DNA of 64,000 bases from Prunella strophiata (taxonomy: Eukaryota > Chordata > Aves > Passeriformes > Prunellidae), in NCBI GenBank assembly GCA_036583965.1, contig JAZBQD010000027.1:20759001-20823000 (forward strand), in the 5' to 3' direction. How positions within the stretch are numbered: position 1 is the stretch's first letter; the number at the start of each line of letters is the position of its first letter. The translations under genes and the position numbers were made by a program. The notes below the pieces were generated by a model. The model had not been told where the DNA came from, made no database searches, and was given only the letters and a program-made list of their open reading frames with translations. This document shows, piece by piece, positions 53,548 to 64,000 of this stretch.

Positions 53548-53566
53548 AAAAAAAAAAAAAAAAAAA
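53548..53566. repeat. Poly-A run (19 nt)
   Basis: A homopolymer of 19 A, with a shorter poly-T about 15 bp upstream. The pair could form a weak A/T hairpin. No element body was recognised. Confidence 0.88.
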
Positions 53567-56500
53567 GCCATGTAGTCTTTACTGAAAAACAAAACCAGTA
53601 CTTGTCTAAAAATGTTCAGTGTTACAGGAATTGCATGAAAGGAACCAAAATCTGAGTTCAAAACTACTTCTCTTTAATATACACCATACTCTAGATTGCC
53701 TGTCAAGTTGGGGAACACTGCAGATATGAATGCAGCCAGTGCATATGCCAGCTTTCTAAATAAAACCTGTCAACTTCATATTCAAGGGTCTGTTTTCCAT
53801 GTCTGTCTTCTCAGGCTAACCTCCCTCAGCACTCTACTGTAAATTCAAAAAACAAACTTCCCAGGAATGCTGCTTTTGACAAAGAGTGGGGAAAATGCTA
53901 CAGATTTTGGATGACTTCTGCTGCCTCAGGCACGGACTTAGGAAGGGCTGTGGGCATGTGCCCCTGTCCCCTGCTCCCAGGGCTGGGTGATGGTGTGCTC
54001 TGCACCCTTCTCCTCCACAAACCACCTACTCACATCAGAGCTACTTCAGCCTTTTCACCTGAGTTATTTCAGCCCCCATTGTTGGGCTCATGTTTCTGGG
54101 ATGGCTCCAACTATAAATTGTCAATTATGGCTGAAATTATGAGCTCTTTGAAAACAATGACTAAAATCTCAATGAATATTTAGGATTTTTGCCTCTCAGC
54201 TACAAGGGGTAGTTTTGCATTTGTGAGTAGTTTTTTATCCGTTAATTGAAAATTCTCTTTTCTCCCTCTTAGAGAGTTACAAAGGAAGTTCTTGAATAGG
54301 TAAAGTAGTAAGCTAATACTAAAGTAGGTGGTTCACTTACTTCAAAGCCCATTTGAGTTTCCACTGTTCTCACCTAATGCCCACATAAATTAATACAGAC
54401 TCACTATTTCTCTGAGTTCCTCCATCTATCACCATTGCCTCCTGTCTGATTTACTTTCAGAAAGTGCTTAGCATGAGGTTTGCCTTTCTGACTGCTGGGT
54501 ACCTAACACATGAAGTCCCTGCTGTGCCTGGAACATCAGGTTCAGCAATCATTCTGCTTGGAATCTGAGTCTGAAAGTGAACAGGTTCATGGGCCATTTC
54601 CAGCTCATGTGTGTGAGATCCACGTACTGTGTGGCAAGAAAGGACCATACAAATCACCCTCTGCCAGTTCATGCAGTTTTGGTTCAGTACAGTAGAGTGA
54701 CAACCTCACAGGTAACTGCAGGGTCCATGCAGAGGGCTTTGGATCTAAGACAGAAATCCTGAACTGGACTGTATTCAACAGGAACCCAGCAGAGAGCACA
54801 GTGCAGGGCGACATGTTGATGGTAATCTGCATTACTAAGCCAGTAAGTGGCTTGCAGCAGTTAGAGGGTTTTCACAGCATTTATCTTAAGACCTTGATGT
54901 AATGAATTGCAATACTGAAAGTTAATGAGCTTATGTACTTGGATCATGATTTCTAGACCTTTCTAAGAAAAGGGGGCTCAATCTTCAATCTGATCAGCGG
55001 CAAATAGAAAGATGTGTGCTTTAGATGCAAGAGTATAACATCAAGATAAGACAGCTGGATCATTCCCTTGACAGAGATGCTGTGAAAATAAGGCCTAAAT
55101 TCATATCTCAAGAAGCTAAACAGTTAAATTACAGTATTACCTTTTTTAATGAAATACTTTGTTAAAGGAATAAAACAGGATAGAATCAATTTTTATTGCT
55201 CTATCATGCCTCTAAACCGATTGCAGCTGTAATAAAATTAGGGATCCCATTTCATTTAAAGCAAGGAAAGTAATTTTATTTACTTTTTTCAGTCACACCC
55301 CCACACAAGTGCAAGCACAGAGCAATCAGCCACTGCACTTGTTAGCTTGCTGATTAAATACTTTGTCACTTAATGCTGCACTAATTAAAGAGAATTGAAG
55401 TTGCCTGTGCATCAGCTAACACGGCATTAACTTAAACTGAAATCCCTACGCTTCATTCATTCCTTCTGTGCAGAGCCCAGAGGAGGAAGACCCATTCTGC
55501 TTTTTTTTCAGCCAGTAATTCTAATATATCCATCCCCAGCTGCCGAGATTTCTTTGGCCAATAACTTTTGATGGCTGTACTAAGCCAATAAAATTTCCCT
55601 GTACCTGCAGTCTTGCTGGCTTTGTGACCCACAAGTGCTGAGTGTGAAAGTGCAGTGGTGAAAGCCAAAGAACTGCTCAGCCCTGCAGCTCCAGCTCCTG
55701 CCTGATACACACCATGGGGTCAGAGGGCAGACCCTATTACCTACCTGCTGAAAGTGCTTGCTTGGCCAAATAATTGATAATTGTTAGAACTTGTTCAAAT
55801 TCCCACCCCTGGATGTCTGCTAATTTGTGAAATTCATGTTTTTAAGGGGCCCAGAGATTAATTAAGAAGATTCCCAAGTCTTCGTATCTCAAAAGTCATG
55901 ATTTCTAAGCCAACACCAGCATTCCTGAGAGTGTGACTCCCCAGTTTTAAATTTTGTTACCAAAACAGAATTATAGATGAGGGAAAACATATAGATCAGG
56001 AAAAGCCTGCTTATTGCAAAGTTAACCACATTAAACATATGAGTTTGTTCTCTCCTCTGCAAATGATATGCACTGAACTGACAAATGAAGTCTAGATTGA
56101 TTAGCTGCGTAGGTGTGTGTCTGTGTTTGTAGTTCATGGAGCTGATCACTTAATCTAAACTGACACTTAGACTATACATGTTTCACCATCACGTTTTTTT
56201 GGAATATAACCAAACAGATGGTGCATGAACATCACAATATAGTCACAAGTTCCCAGAAGGAGTTAACAATTTTTTTTTTTAGAATGGCAGCTCATTATAT
56301 ATCATAACTAAGGTTGTATCACCCATTTCCCTATAAACTGTGATTTTCAAGAGTTTACGATGTAACCATGAAATTTCATTCAGGCTAGAAAAATAGCCTG
56401 AAACCAAGAACTCTGTTTTTGTTAAGAAATGTCAAGCAAGCTATCCCACCACCACACAGTTTTCATTTTTTTAAATTCTCCCCATGCATTCTTAAAAACT

Positions 56501-57628
56501 GGGAAAGGAGGGAAAGGAGAGCTCCTAAAATTAAGTTCTTTAAAGAAGGTAAATAGTTTGTAATTTTATGCCAAATTTTAAAGCATAACAGTTTTTTATT
56601 ATATTTCTGCATGTTATAAGCCAACAAAAGCTGGGAAGCTCAAAATAAAGAAAAATTTCCTGATCACAGCACTTTTTAAAATGTCTCAATTAGAGGGACT
56701 TTAGACTCCAGAAATCAGTCTTTTTAAATATCCATATAGACTGTGCACCCCAATGTTGGTTTCTCCATGCCACTTCAAATATTTTAGTCACTGCCCCTAG
56801 AATATTTAAAAGCATCAGCAAAAAATCAAAGGGATTTCATCAACATCAGTCTTAGCCAGCGCTGTCAGGCTGTAGAAGCATCATTTTTCTACCACTACAA
56901 GATGTTTTAACTCCACTTTGGTTTCACCTTCCTCTCACTAGGAGAAAACAGAAGCAGAATAAGGTCTAGAGAAGGAAAATACCAGCCTTTCCTTTAAAAT
57001 TTATAGTCACACTTGCAAAATTCAGTTTGGAGTTTTTTTGGAGGTAAGGTACAGTTTTCTGCATACAGACACACGTACATGTGCCTTTTTTTATTGCACT
57101 TTGTTTTAAAAATATCAAGTGTGCCCTGTAGAGCATCCCTCCATGCCCATCTCTGTGCTTCACTCCAATCCATCATTCTGTGGCTTACACTGTTATCCTT
57201 AGAATTTTTGGTCCTATATAAATAGAGTTATATCCAGCTCCAGACTTGCTTCTCCTTACTTCCACAAGCTAAGCTGTATTTTATTTCTTTCTTGGAAGAG
57301 CTACAGGTTAGACAGCAGATGAGATGACAGAGAAAACAAAACCATGCAGCACTTTCAGAGCTGCCTCCCTATCACTGCATTCTCTGTCTCTCCAGTTTTC
57401 ATCTCCTTCATGTTCTATGTCATTTCTCTTATGACTGGGTGGGTTTTTTCTGTCTCTGAGTCCGTAAAATGAGGCTTCCTTGTAAAACTCCTCAGACACC
57501 CCTGTAAGTAATTCCCCATGCACATTGCATAGCTGTGCTTTGGAAGAAGAGCCCACGATGGCACTGTGCCAGTCCCTGGCATGCTCAGCCCAAACAGGCC
57601 CCTGACCTGCTCCTGAGCAGGGCTGCCA

Positions 57629-58222
57629 GTGCCAGCCTCAGACTGCCCGCAGGGCAGCTGGGCACAGGGAGCTGGGGTAGCCAGGGAAATCACTGGGGGC
57701 AGCCAATTGCAGGCAAATTCTCCTGACTACAGAACAGAATTACCTGCAGTGGGAGGCCACGTCACCAGCTCTGCTGGGACACAGCTCAGTGCTGCCATGC
57801 AGGCTGCAGCTGACTCACTTTGCTGTGCCTGGCTACAGCATGTGCTTCCAGACACCTCTGCAGGCAGTGATCAGGAACACGAGTGGGATAAAAGCCATTG
57901 GAGTGTACAGGCAGAACTCACTGGCCCAGAAACAGACAAAACCAAGGGAAAACCATCACCACAGTCTTGTGCCCTTGGCCTCCTGCTGCCCTATGACCCC
58001 AGGAGGCCAGAGAGCCAAATTAGTGAGCAGAGGCAAGTGACCAGCTGCGACCCGGGCTGTGTATTACACATCCCACAGCAGCCCCGGGGCACAGCTCTGT
58101 CTCCCCAGAGCTGCTTGGCTGCACTGACTTTTGCACATCTGAACACCAGGGTGTTTCACAGCTGTTCCTTTAGGGCAAGTTCTGGTTGGGCTGTACTAAA
58201 ACAGAGGTTAATGGGATTCTGA
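57629..58222 (+). other. Unrecognised open frame, 197 codons, GC-rich island
   Basis: The frame is open from a GTG at 57629. The first in-frame ATG is at 57797, which would leave 141 codons. The peptide is rich in serine, alanine, glycine and glutamine, with no recognised domain or membrane segment. The island is GC-richer than its surroundings, and other frames are open here too (plus 57789-58040, minus 57415-57693). That points to composition rather than coding. No splice pattern or family match supports a gene. Confidence 0.12.
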
Positions 58223-61200
58223 AGACACATTTAATACATGAAAGTTATAGGCACTAAGGTCTAGAAAAAAAAAGTTTTATATCTGTTGCAGAAAAATATT
58301 AATTAGGTATTACTTTAAATGATGAATTCTGGCTCATTCCCATCTAAACAGCTGGCAAACATCCTGTTACAATCAGGCTGGATTTGGAGAGTTAGGAGTG
58401 TTGGGGTTTCTTGATCAAGATGCTTTGTAATAATTACAGTCTATTAAGACTTTTTATTAGCTTATTAAGACTTTTGCTTGTTGTCTGCATGAAATGTATT
58501 AAGTAGTACTTAATTCATTATAAAATAATGGCACTAGAGGCAAAAAAAGTCATCAAATACATTAATAAAGCCTTTTGAAAATGCAGGTGATCATTTAAGT
58601 GATGAAAGGTATTTGTGCACAGCATCCTTGCTTATTCAGATGGTTGATTGCTACATGATCACGATTTCTTTTGTTTTGCTCACTCAACATATGTTCCATG
58701 CCTTGTAAACTGCATACCTGTAAGTAGCATCCCATCTTGTTTAGATTAGTGAGATTTGTACATCCTGTGCTCTTTTTCTGAACAGATTTGCCTGGAATGT
58801 TTTCAGGCTGACATTAACAAGATATGGCAACATGCAATAGAGATGTGCTATAGTGCTTAGAATCATCTGTGAGCTTAAATGTATGCATGTCTGGATTGGG
58901 CTTGTTCAATCAATATTGGCCCACCCATATCTATGATGTTAGTGATGGTCAGTGATTTTTTACTAAAAAATTTTTGAACAACTGTTTTCCCTTGATGTTT
59001 TCTGTGCCAAAGAAAGTAAAATCTGTTGCCTTGGCATACAGAGGGAAAAACTTGATTCAGCAGTTCCTAAATTATCATGTTGAAAGTATACTGCAGTCCT
59101 TGGGGGTTCCTGGCATGCACAGCTACAGGATAGGAATCAGATAATTTAGTGTCAAATATTTCCTCAATCCTGACAAAAAAATAGTTCACTTTATATGCTC
59201 TGCAAAATCAAGAGAAACCATTTACACCATTGGCAGTAAAATTAATTCTTATCTATAACATTCCAGGAAAAAAAATATATTAAAAATCTGAGTAAGACTG
59301 GCTTTAATCACAAACCCTGTGGGACAAAGACTGCCTTTCCTCACAGTACCCAAGAACACACTGAACCCAAGTCATGGCTCCAGCTTTTAGGAACTGACAC
59401 AGAGAGAAATAAGACAGCAATATCTGTTACTTGATGTCCTGTGGTGTCTTTGCTGACACCTTGAATATGGACTGCTCACTGCTTTGAACCCCCTTGTAAG
59501 ATAAAATACCAAGATTCCTGTTTTCACTGGCCTATCATGCATGTCATTTAATATTTTTTAGACTCTTTCTTTGCAGTTTTTCACTGCATATAAAATACAG
59601 GAAATGTCACTTATTTTAAAAGGCTATATTTAACACAGAGAAACTGCATTCAAACGCAAGTAAGATTGTGACAAGCCATAAAATGTGTAAAATTACAAAT
59701 AATGCAAAATTAGTGCACGAAACCTTTGCCCCCTTCCCATGAAACATAGCAGTACAGAGCTGGTGGCAGGCTGAACAATTGGTAGTTTGCTATGCCATCA
59801 GTAAAGAGAGAAAGATTTCCTTTTAATCTCTCTTTCTATAGTAAAATTATCTTAAATTTTTATTATAATACAGTGCAAGCATCAAGTTTAGTCTTAGCAG
59901 CATGTCTCCACTCATGTTGTGAATGTAATTGTAACAAAGGGAATCTGAAAAGTCTTACTAGTAAGAATAAAGCTTATTTTTACACAGATCATTTTGCCCA
60001 GAGGGGTTCTGGTCACCTGCAAACCATTGCCAGGATCTTGTTTTCAGACCCTCAAGTGCTCAGCCCTGGTGCCTGACTGTCCCTATCTGCCCAGAGCCCA
60101 GACAGAAGCAAGCTGGCAGCTCAGCACAAATGAACAAATCATGATGTTGAAAGTCACATCCTGTCCATGAATCTGAGATCTGAAATTGCTTTTACCTGTA
60201 CGAAATCCTTACTTCTCATTATACCCATCTCCCAATTGCTTCTGGAAAAATATTTCAACTCCTTAGAATTTTTGCAGAAATCTTTGGTCGTCTTGTGCAA
60301 CTGGGGTAAAGATGGATTCAGCTTTTGCAAGCTTCTTGTTGTGTATGGCTGTGAAAGGACACTGAAGAAGACAGAAAGATACACCACTGGATCAGAGAAG
60401 GCAAGCTTTCTGAGGGCAGTTTGTACTCAAAGGTCATGGATCCTTTTCCTGATTCAAGAGTGAAATACATCTGGATCAGTTGTTTCTTCAAGAACAGAGG
60501 GAAATTTGGGCACACTGGTGTGAAAGTAGAATTCCCTCAAAAACATTCCTTTGAGCTTTTTCTCTTCTGTTTGTACAGCTATTGTCCACTAAAAGCAAAT
60601 GCTTCTCTCTGTGTCTGGCTGCAATAACTCTAAATCCTGATAAAATTCATTATGTGACAATTTTTCTTATTTTCATAAAGTATTCTACCGCATTAAAATT
60701 CTTGCTGCTTTCACAAATAAAGTAGTGTAGTGATCTGCTTGGAATGTCTGAGAGGGAAAAATATAAATTAGTAAATAATTATGTAATTATAATTTTCTGG
60801 ATCTTCCACACAATGGTACCTTCAGCAGTCTGCACTCTGATTTAGTTGCACAGGGATTGTTAAGGTCATTTTGATACTGAGTGGAAGAGATTGATATTTT
60901 CTAAAAGTAAGAAGAGTACACTGCCCTACAGAGCAAGATGCACCCTCAGTCTAGGAAAGGAGTTGGACAACACATAGAAGGGCCAAGAAGTGAGACATGA
61001 AATTGCATGATGCAAACCTGTGTGATGTAAAGATGCAAGAGGACAGAATGGACCACCAGACCAAACACTGACAAAATGTTCCAAACTAGCCTGGAGTAGA
61101 AGAGAAAGAGTTGAAAGAAAACAGACTTTAACAAAACAAACAAACCAACCAACCAGAAATATGTTAGAAGAGCAAAAATGTAAACAAACAAGTCCTAAGC

Positions 61201-61243
61201 TAATGAACACCCAAGAAGAAAAAGGCAAATGAGTGTGAATGCA

Positions 61244-61270
61244 TGTGTGTGTGTGTGTGTGTGTGTGTGT
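61244..61270 (+). repeat. (TG)13 microsatellite
   Basis: Thirteen TG units preceded by GTGAATGCA and followed by CTGCACATGC. It is the longest dinucleotide repeat in the window and a plausible polymorphic marker. It creates a long histidine/threonine-rich run in a minus-strand frame at 60926-61387, which should not be taken as coding. Confidence 0.95.
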
Positions 61271-64000
61271 CTGCACATGCACTTGGCTGGGCACCCAACC
61301 TCCTGTGCAACCAGCATCTTCCTGGGGGAGAGGAAAGCCTTTCCACTGACAAGAACATATCTCTTCCTCCAGTGTGGCTTTTGTCATTTATTCCATTTTC
61401 TGGCTAGAAATAAATGGTTTGGCCTCAATAAACTGTCAAGAGAAGTAGCATCTGTTATAGAAGGCAAATTGGCGAGAACTACATTGAAGTGGGATTTGAA
61501 TAATGGTTGTTTTCCTCAAAATTTAGACTATTTCCAATTTTTTTATAACTCCAGATGTAATTAAATAATTCATATAAATTCAGAGCACACACGGGTTTTA
61601 TTACTGGGCTTGGACTTCAGTCATATCTGAACCTACATTTTGATGAGAATTAGGCCTAAATAGCAGTCTCCAAAATTCTCCCCCAAACTGGTGAGGACTC
61701 CAAATTAGAGCTTTATTTGCCTCAATTTAATATTTGTTTTACATCCTAATAAATTCTGTGGAATTGTTTCATATTTATCCTTGTATCCTTACAAAGAAAA
61801 CCCTTGTACAAAGTTTAGTCCCAGATAGCAGCTTACTCTCTTGTTCTAAATTTACTTGTCACATTGCCCTAGTATTCATAGCCCTATTTCTATTCCTAAT
61901 TTTCACCAGAAGTATATCAGCCAAAAATGTGATAAATACACATGCATATACTGTATTTCTCTTGATTGTGCCACTGGAAAAGTACTTTATGCTGTAATAA
62001 AAACAAGTGTATATATAGTAGAAAGCATTAAAATGTAGGATCAGTCAGTATATTTTGAAGAAGCACATTCCATTCCATCCTGTGTAGGCCTACACCTCTT
62101 CTAATAATAACCAACTCATCAGGAAAAAGGTTTCAGTTCTTATATTCCTGATATTAACACCTTTACTGGAACAGCATAGCACAAACACCACAGGCAGCAA
62201 CATACATTATCTTTGTTATGCATTCTTATTAATAAAATAAAATGCTAAGTATGCATTTAATCCAAACTCTTTTAAAATAGTTGAGAGGACACTAGGAAGA
62301 ATATGTGCTTATCCCTGCACAAGTTTTGAGTTCCTACTTGGAATTCTGCCTGCAAGAGAGATTGGAGCTAGGTGGTTGCCTCATTTCCAGGGGAACACCA
62401 GGATGGGTGAAAGCAGCAGAGGCATGGGAGCTATTCACTGCCCAGGACCCAGATCATGTAGATGAACACTGCTGAGGTTTGATTTTAACATGTGAAATTG
62501 CTCTGTCAGATGGGGCAATAAGAACCTCCTGCTTTGGCATTTCTGATCTAAAACTTTTTGAAAGTTGTTTGTCTTTTGCTGTTGAAAACAAAGTTTTGTC
62601 ATAATTTGGACCAGAGGTACTACCAAATTTTAACTCTTTTCCCCTAGAGGGATGATTCAGTTTCAGACACAGGGTAAGAACAGGGAGGTAATAGTAAATT
62701 GCTGCCACAAATGAGCACATGAACTGCTTGTGCTTTTCTGATATTTTGCCCCTTACTGCCATATATACATATTTTCATGTTTTACCTGAGCAGACCCCCT
62801 TTTTTAAAGAGAATTATGTCCACAGTTTACTCCAGTTCCAAACTAATGCAGATTTTAAACTCGGTGTTGAAAGGCACAGGTTTCCATTTTGTATCTAAGT
62901 AGTTTAGGGAAATAAAGCAGAAGAGTCAACAATGCCTGTGAGGGGACACTTGCCCAGCCTGGCTACAAACCCAGTCATGTTCACAGCACATCCAACCAAA
63001 AGTGTTGCAAGCATTGCCAGCAACACAAGAGCTGGCAAACCACACTGGAACCTCGCTGCAGTTCATTGACTCATAAGGCAGAGAGGAGACCGTATAAACA
63101 GCTCCTGAAAGCTGTGCCACTGAGCCACCAGGAAAGGCAGCTTCTTCCAAGAACAGGATCTGCCACAGCAGTGCTGTTTCATCAGGAACATGTCTAGAGC
63201 CTGAGGAAGAGAGAAGGGGAGGGCAGCTGGCACACTGCATCTCCCCAGCTTCCTCCTCGTAGACTTCAGAAAGGTGCAGGAAGAGGGAAAGTGGTACTGG
63301 CCCAGCAGGGCCCTCCAAGGGCCCATTTGCAAGAGCAGCACAGCACTTATAACAGCAAAGCTGCCAACAGGGTAGTTCATGTGCAAGAGCCTCAGTGGGC
63401 ACCAGGGCCTGCAGGGGTCTCTGCCCTGCCCTGCTCCCAGGCAGGGACCTTGTCTGGCGAGTCCGAGAATGGTGACACCACAAACAAAAACCATGCCAAG
63501 ATATTTCAGCTCTGCTGCTCTGCCCCAGTAAAGTTTGTGAGAAGGAGCCTCAGAGACCCAGTACAATCTTTCAGGAGCAATGCCAGTGCCCATGTGGGGA
63601 GGCAGCCCAGCTTCTGTGGGACACACAATGCCAAGGTCTCCAGGACAGTGACTGAAGAGCCCACAGCACTGTCTGTAAGTGCAGGAGTGTTAAATGTAAC
63701 AGCATCCAGGAGAAACTGCAGTTTGGATTAACTAAATTATTCCTGCATTTACAGTCAAATTCAGAATTATCCTTTCTTTCTCTGCCAAATTTTTCTATTT
63801 CTGAGCTACTGTAGCCCAGATGAAAAGAAGGTGAAAGGATTTCTGCCTTGGAAAGAAAGGTGTCTTTTCATTTTCCCTGCCTTGTCTAGTTCTAAATTTT
63901 TTTTTAAAACTTATAGAGCAGCTAAAATTGAAATCTAGAAATAGTGATATGATACCTATTAACTCTATTTTCTATACTATTAAAGCAAATGTGTAAGACT
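61271..64000. other. Gene-less stretch, no gene recognised
   Basis: This is AT-rich unique sequence up to about 62.9 kb, then a GC-richer island (about 62930-63700) with long open frames on both strands (listed separately), then AT-rich sequence to the window edge. No interspersed repeat, RNA gene or known exon was recognised. Confidence 0.6.
63063..63626 (-). other. Unrecognised minus-strand open frame, 187 codons, overlapped by others
   Basis: The frame is open from a GTG. The first in-frame ATG covers 63593-63591, giving 176 codons. A second minus-strand frame (62926-63483, 185 codons, non-ATG start) and a plus-strand frame (63291-63731, 146 codons) overlap it. No domain, signal peptide or family is recognised in any of the three. 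Simultaneous openness in three frames across a GC-richer patch is best explained by low stop-codon density. At most one of them could be coding. Confidence 0.12.

Larger units (their letters stand above)
44912..61243. other. Gene-less stretch, no gene recognised
   Basis: This is AT-rich unique sequence with poly-T/poly-A runs at 45.69 and 53.55 kb, a T/G-rich patch at about 45685-45735, and an (AC)7 at 47.97 kb. GC-richer islands with overlapping frames on both strands occur near 46.25-46.55, 50.64-50.85 and 57.56-58.2 kb. The parts at about 55250-55450 and 58400-58900 are free of repeats and resemble conserved non-coding sequence. No gene, RNA gene or interspersed repeat was recognised. Confidence 0.6.

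Noticed and set aside
57215..57225. TATA-box-like TATATAAATAG
   Set aside because: TATA-like strings are expected often by chance in AT-rich DNA, and no gene, GC-rich core promoter or conserved initiator follows.
60926..61387. 153-codon minus-strand open frame
   Set aside because: A large part is the translated (TG)n microsatellite (His-Thr repeats). It has no recognisable domain and shares the region with other open frames.
1..64000. CRISPR arrays, prokaryotic operons, phage or other mobile defence systems
   Set aside because: There are no regularly spaced identical repeats, no coding density, no ribosome-binding-site pattern and clear vertebrate CR1 elements. The window is eukaryotic nuclear DNA.

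Overview
This window looks like vertebrate nuclear DNA, most likely from a bird. It is AT-rich throughout, with no operons, no closely packed open frames and no prokaryotic signals. Four fragments of CR1, the dominant non-LTR retrotransposon of birds and other sauropsids, can be recognised by sequence. They cover only about 1.2 kb of 64 kb. That low interspersed-repeat load, together with short homopolymer and dinucleotide runs and TTAGGG-type motifs, fits a gene-poor intergenic or long-intron segment of an avian chromosome. A non-avian sauropsid cannot be excluded.

Layout. 1-7.2 kb is unique AT-rich DNA with poly-T runs. At about 7.2-7.56 kb lies an old, frameshifted CR1 reverse-transcriptase fragment (+). 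7.6-16.3 kb is unique DNA. 16.36-17.22 kb is the most structured part of the window. It holds degenerate TTAGGG repeats, three copies of an ATATTAGG octamer, two diverged tandem copies of a ~179-bp unit that each carry CCCTAACCCTA in the opposite orientation, a 42-bp-period duplication, and then a CR1 3' end (+). 17.2-34.3 kb is unique DNA with a very short CR1 3' scrap near 24.97 kb. At 34.35-34.94 kb is the longest CR1 copy (-). 34.9-64 kb is unique DNA interrupted by a 49-nt poly-A run (44.86 kb), a (TG)13 microsatellite (61.24 kb) and several GC-richer islands with fortuitously long open frames.

No protein-coding gene, rRNA, tRNA, microRNA or CRISPR array could be recognised. The longest open frames (about 140-195 codons) resemble no family I know. 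Several begin at non-ATG codons, and some overlap other open frames on both strands, as expected from local GC enrichment. A few splice-bounded exon candidates and conserved-element-like stretches are listed as weak findings. I found no evidence of a new biological system. The feature most worth checking is the telomere-like composite repeat at 16.36-16.80 kb.
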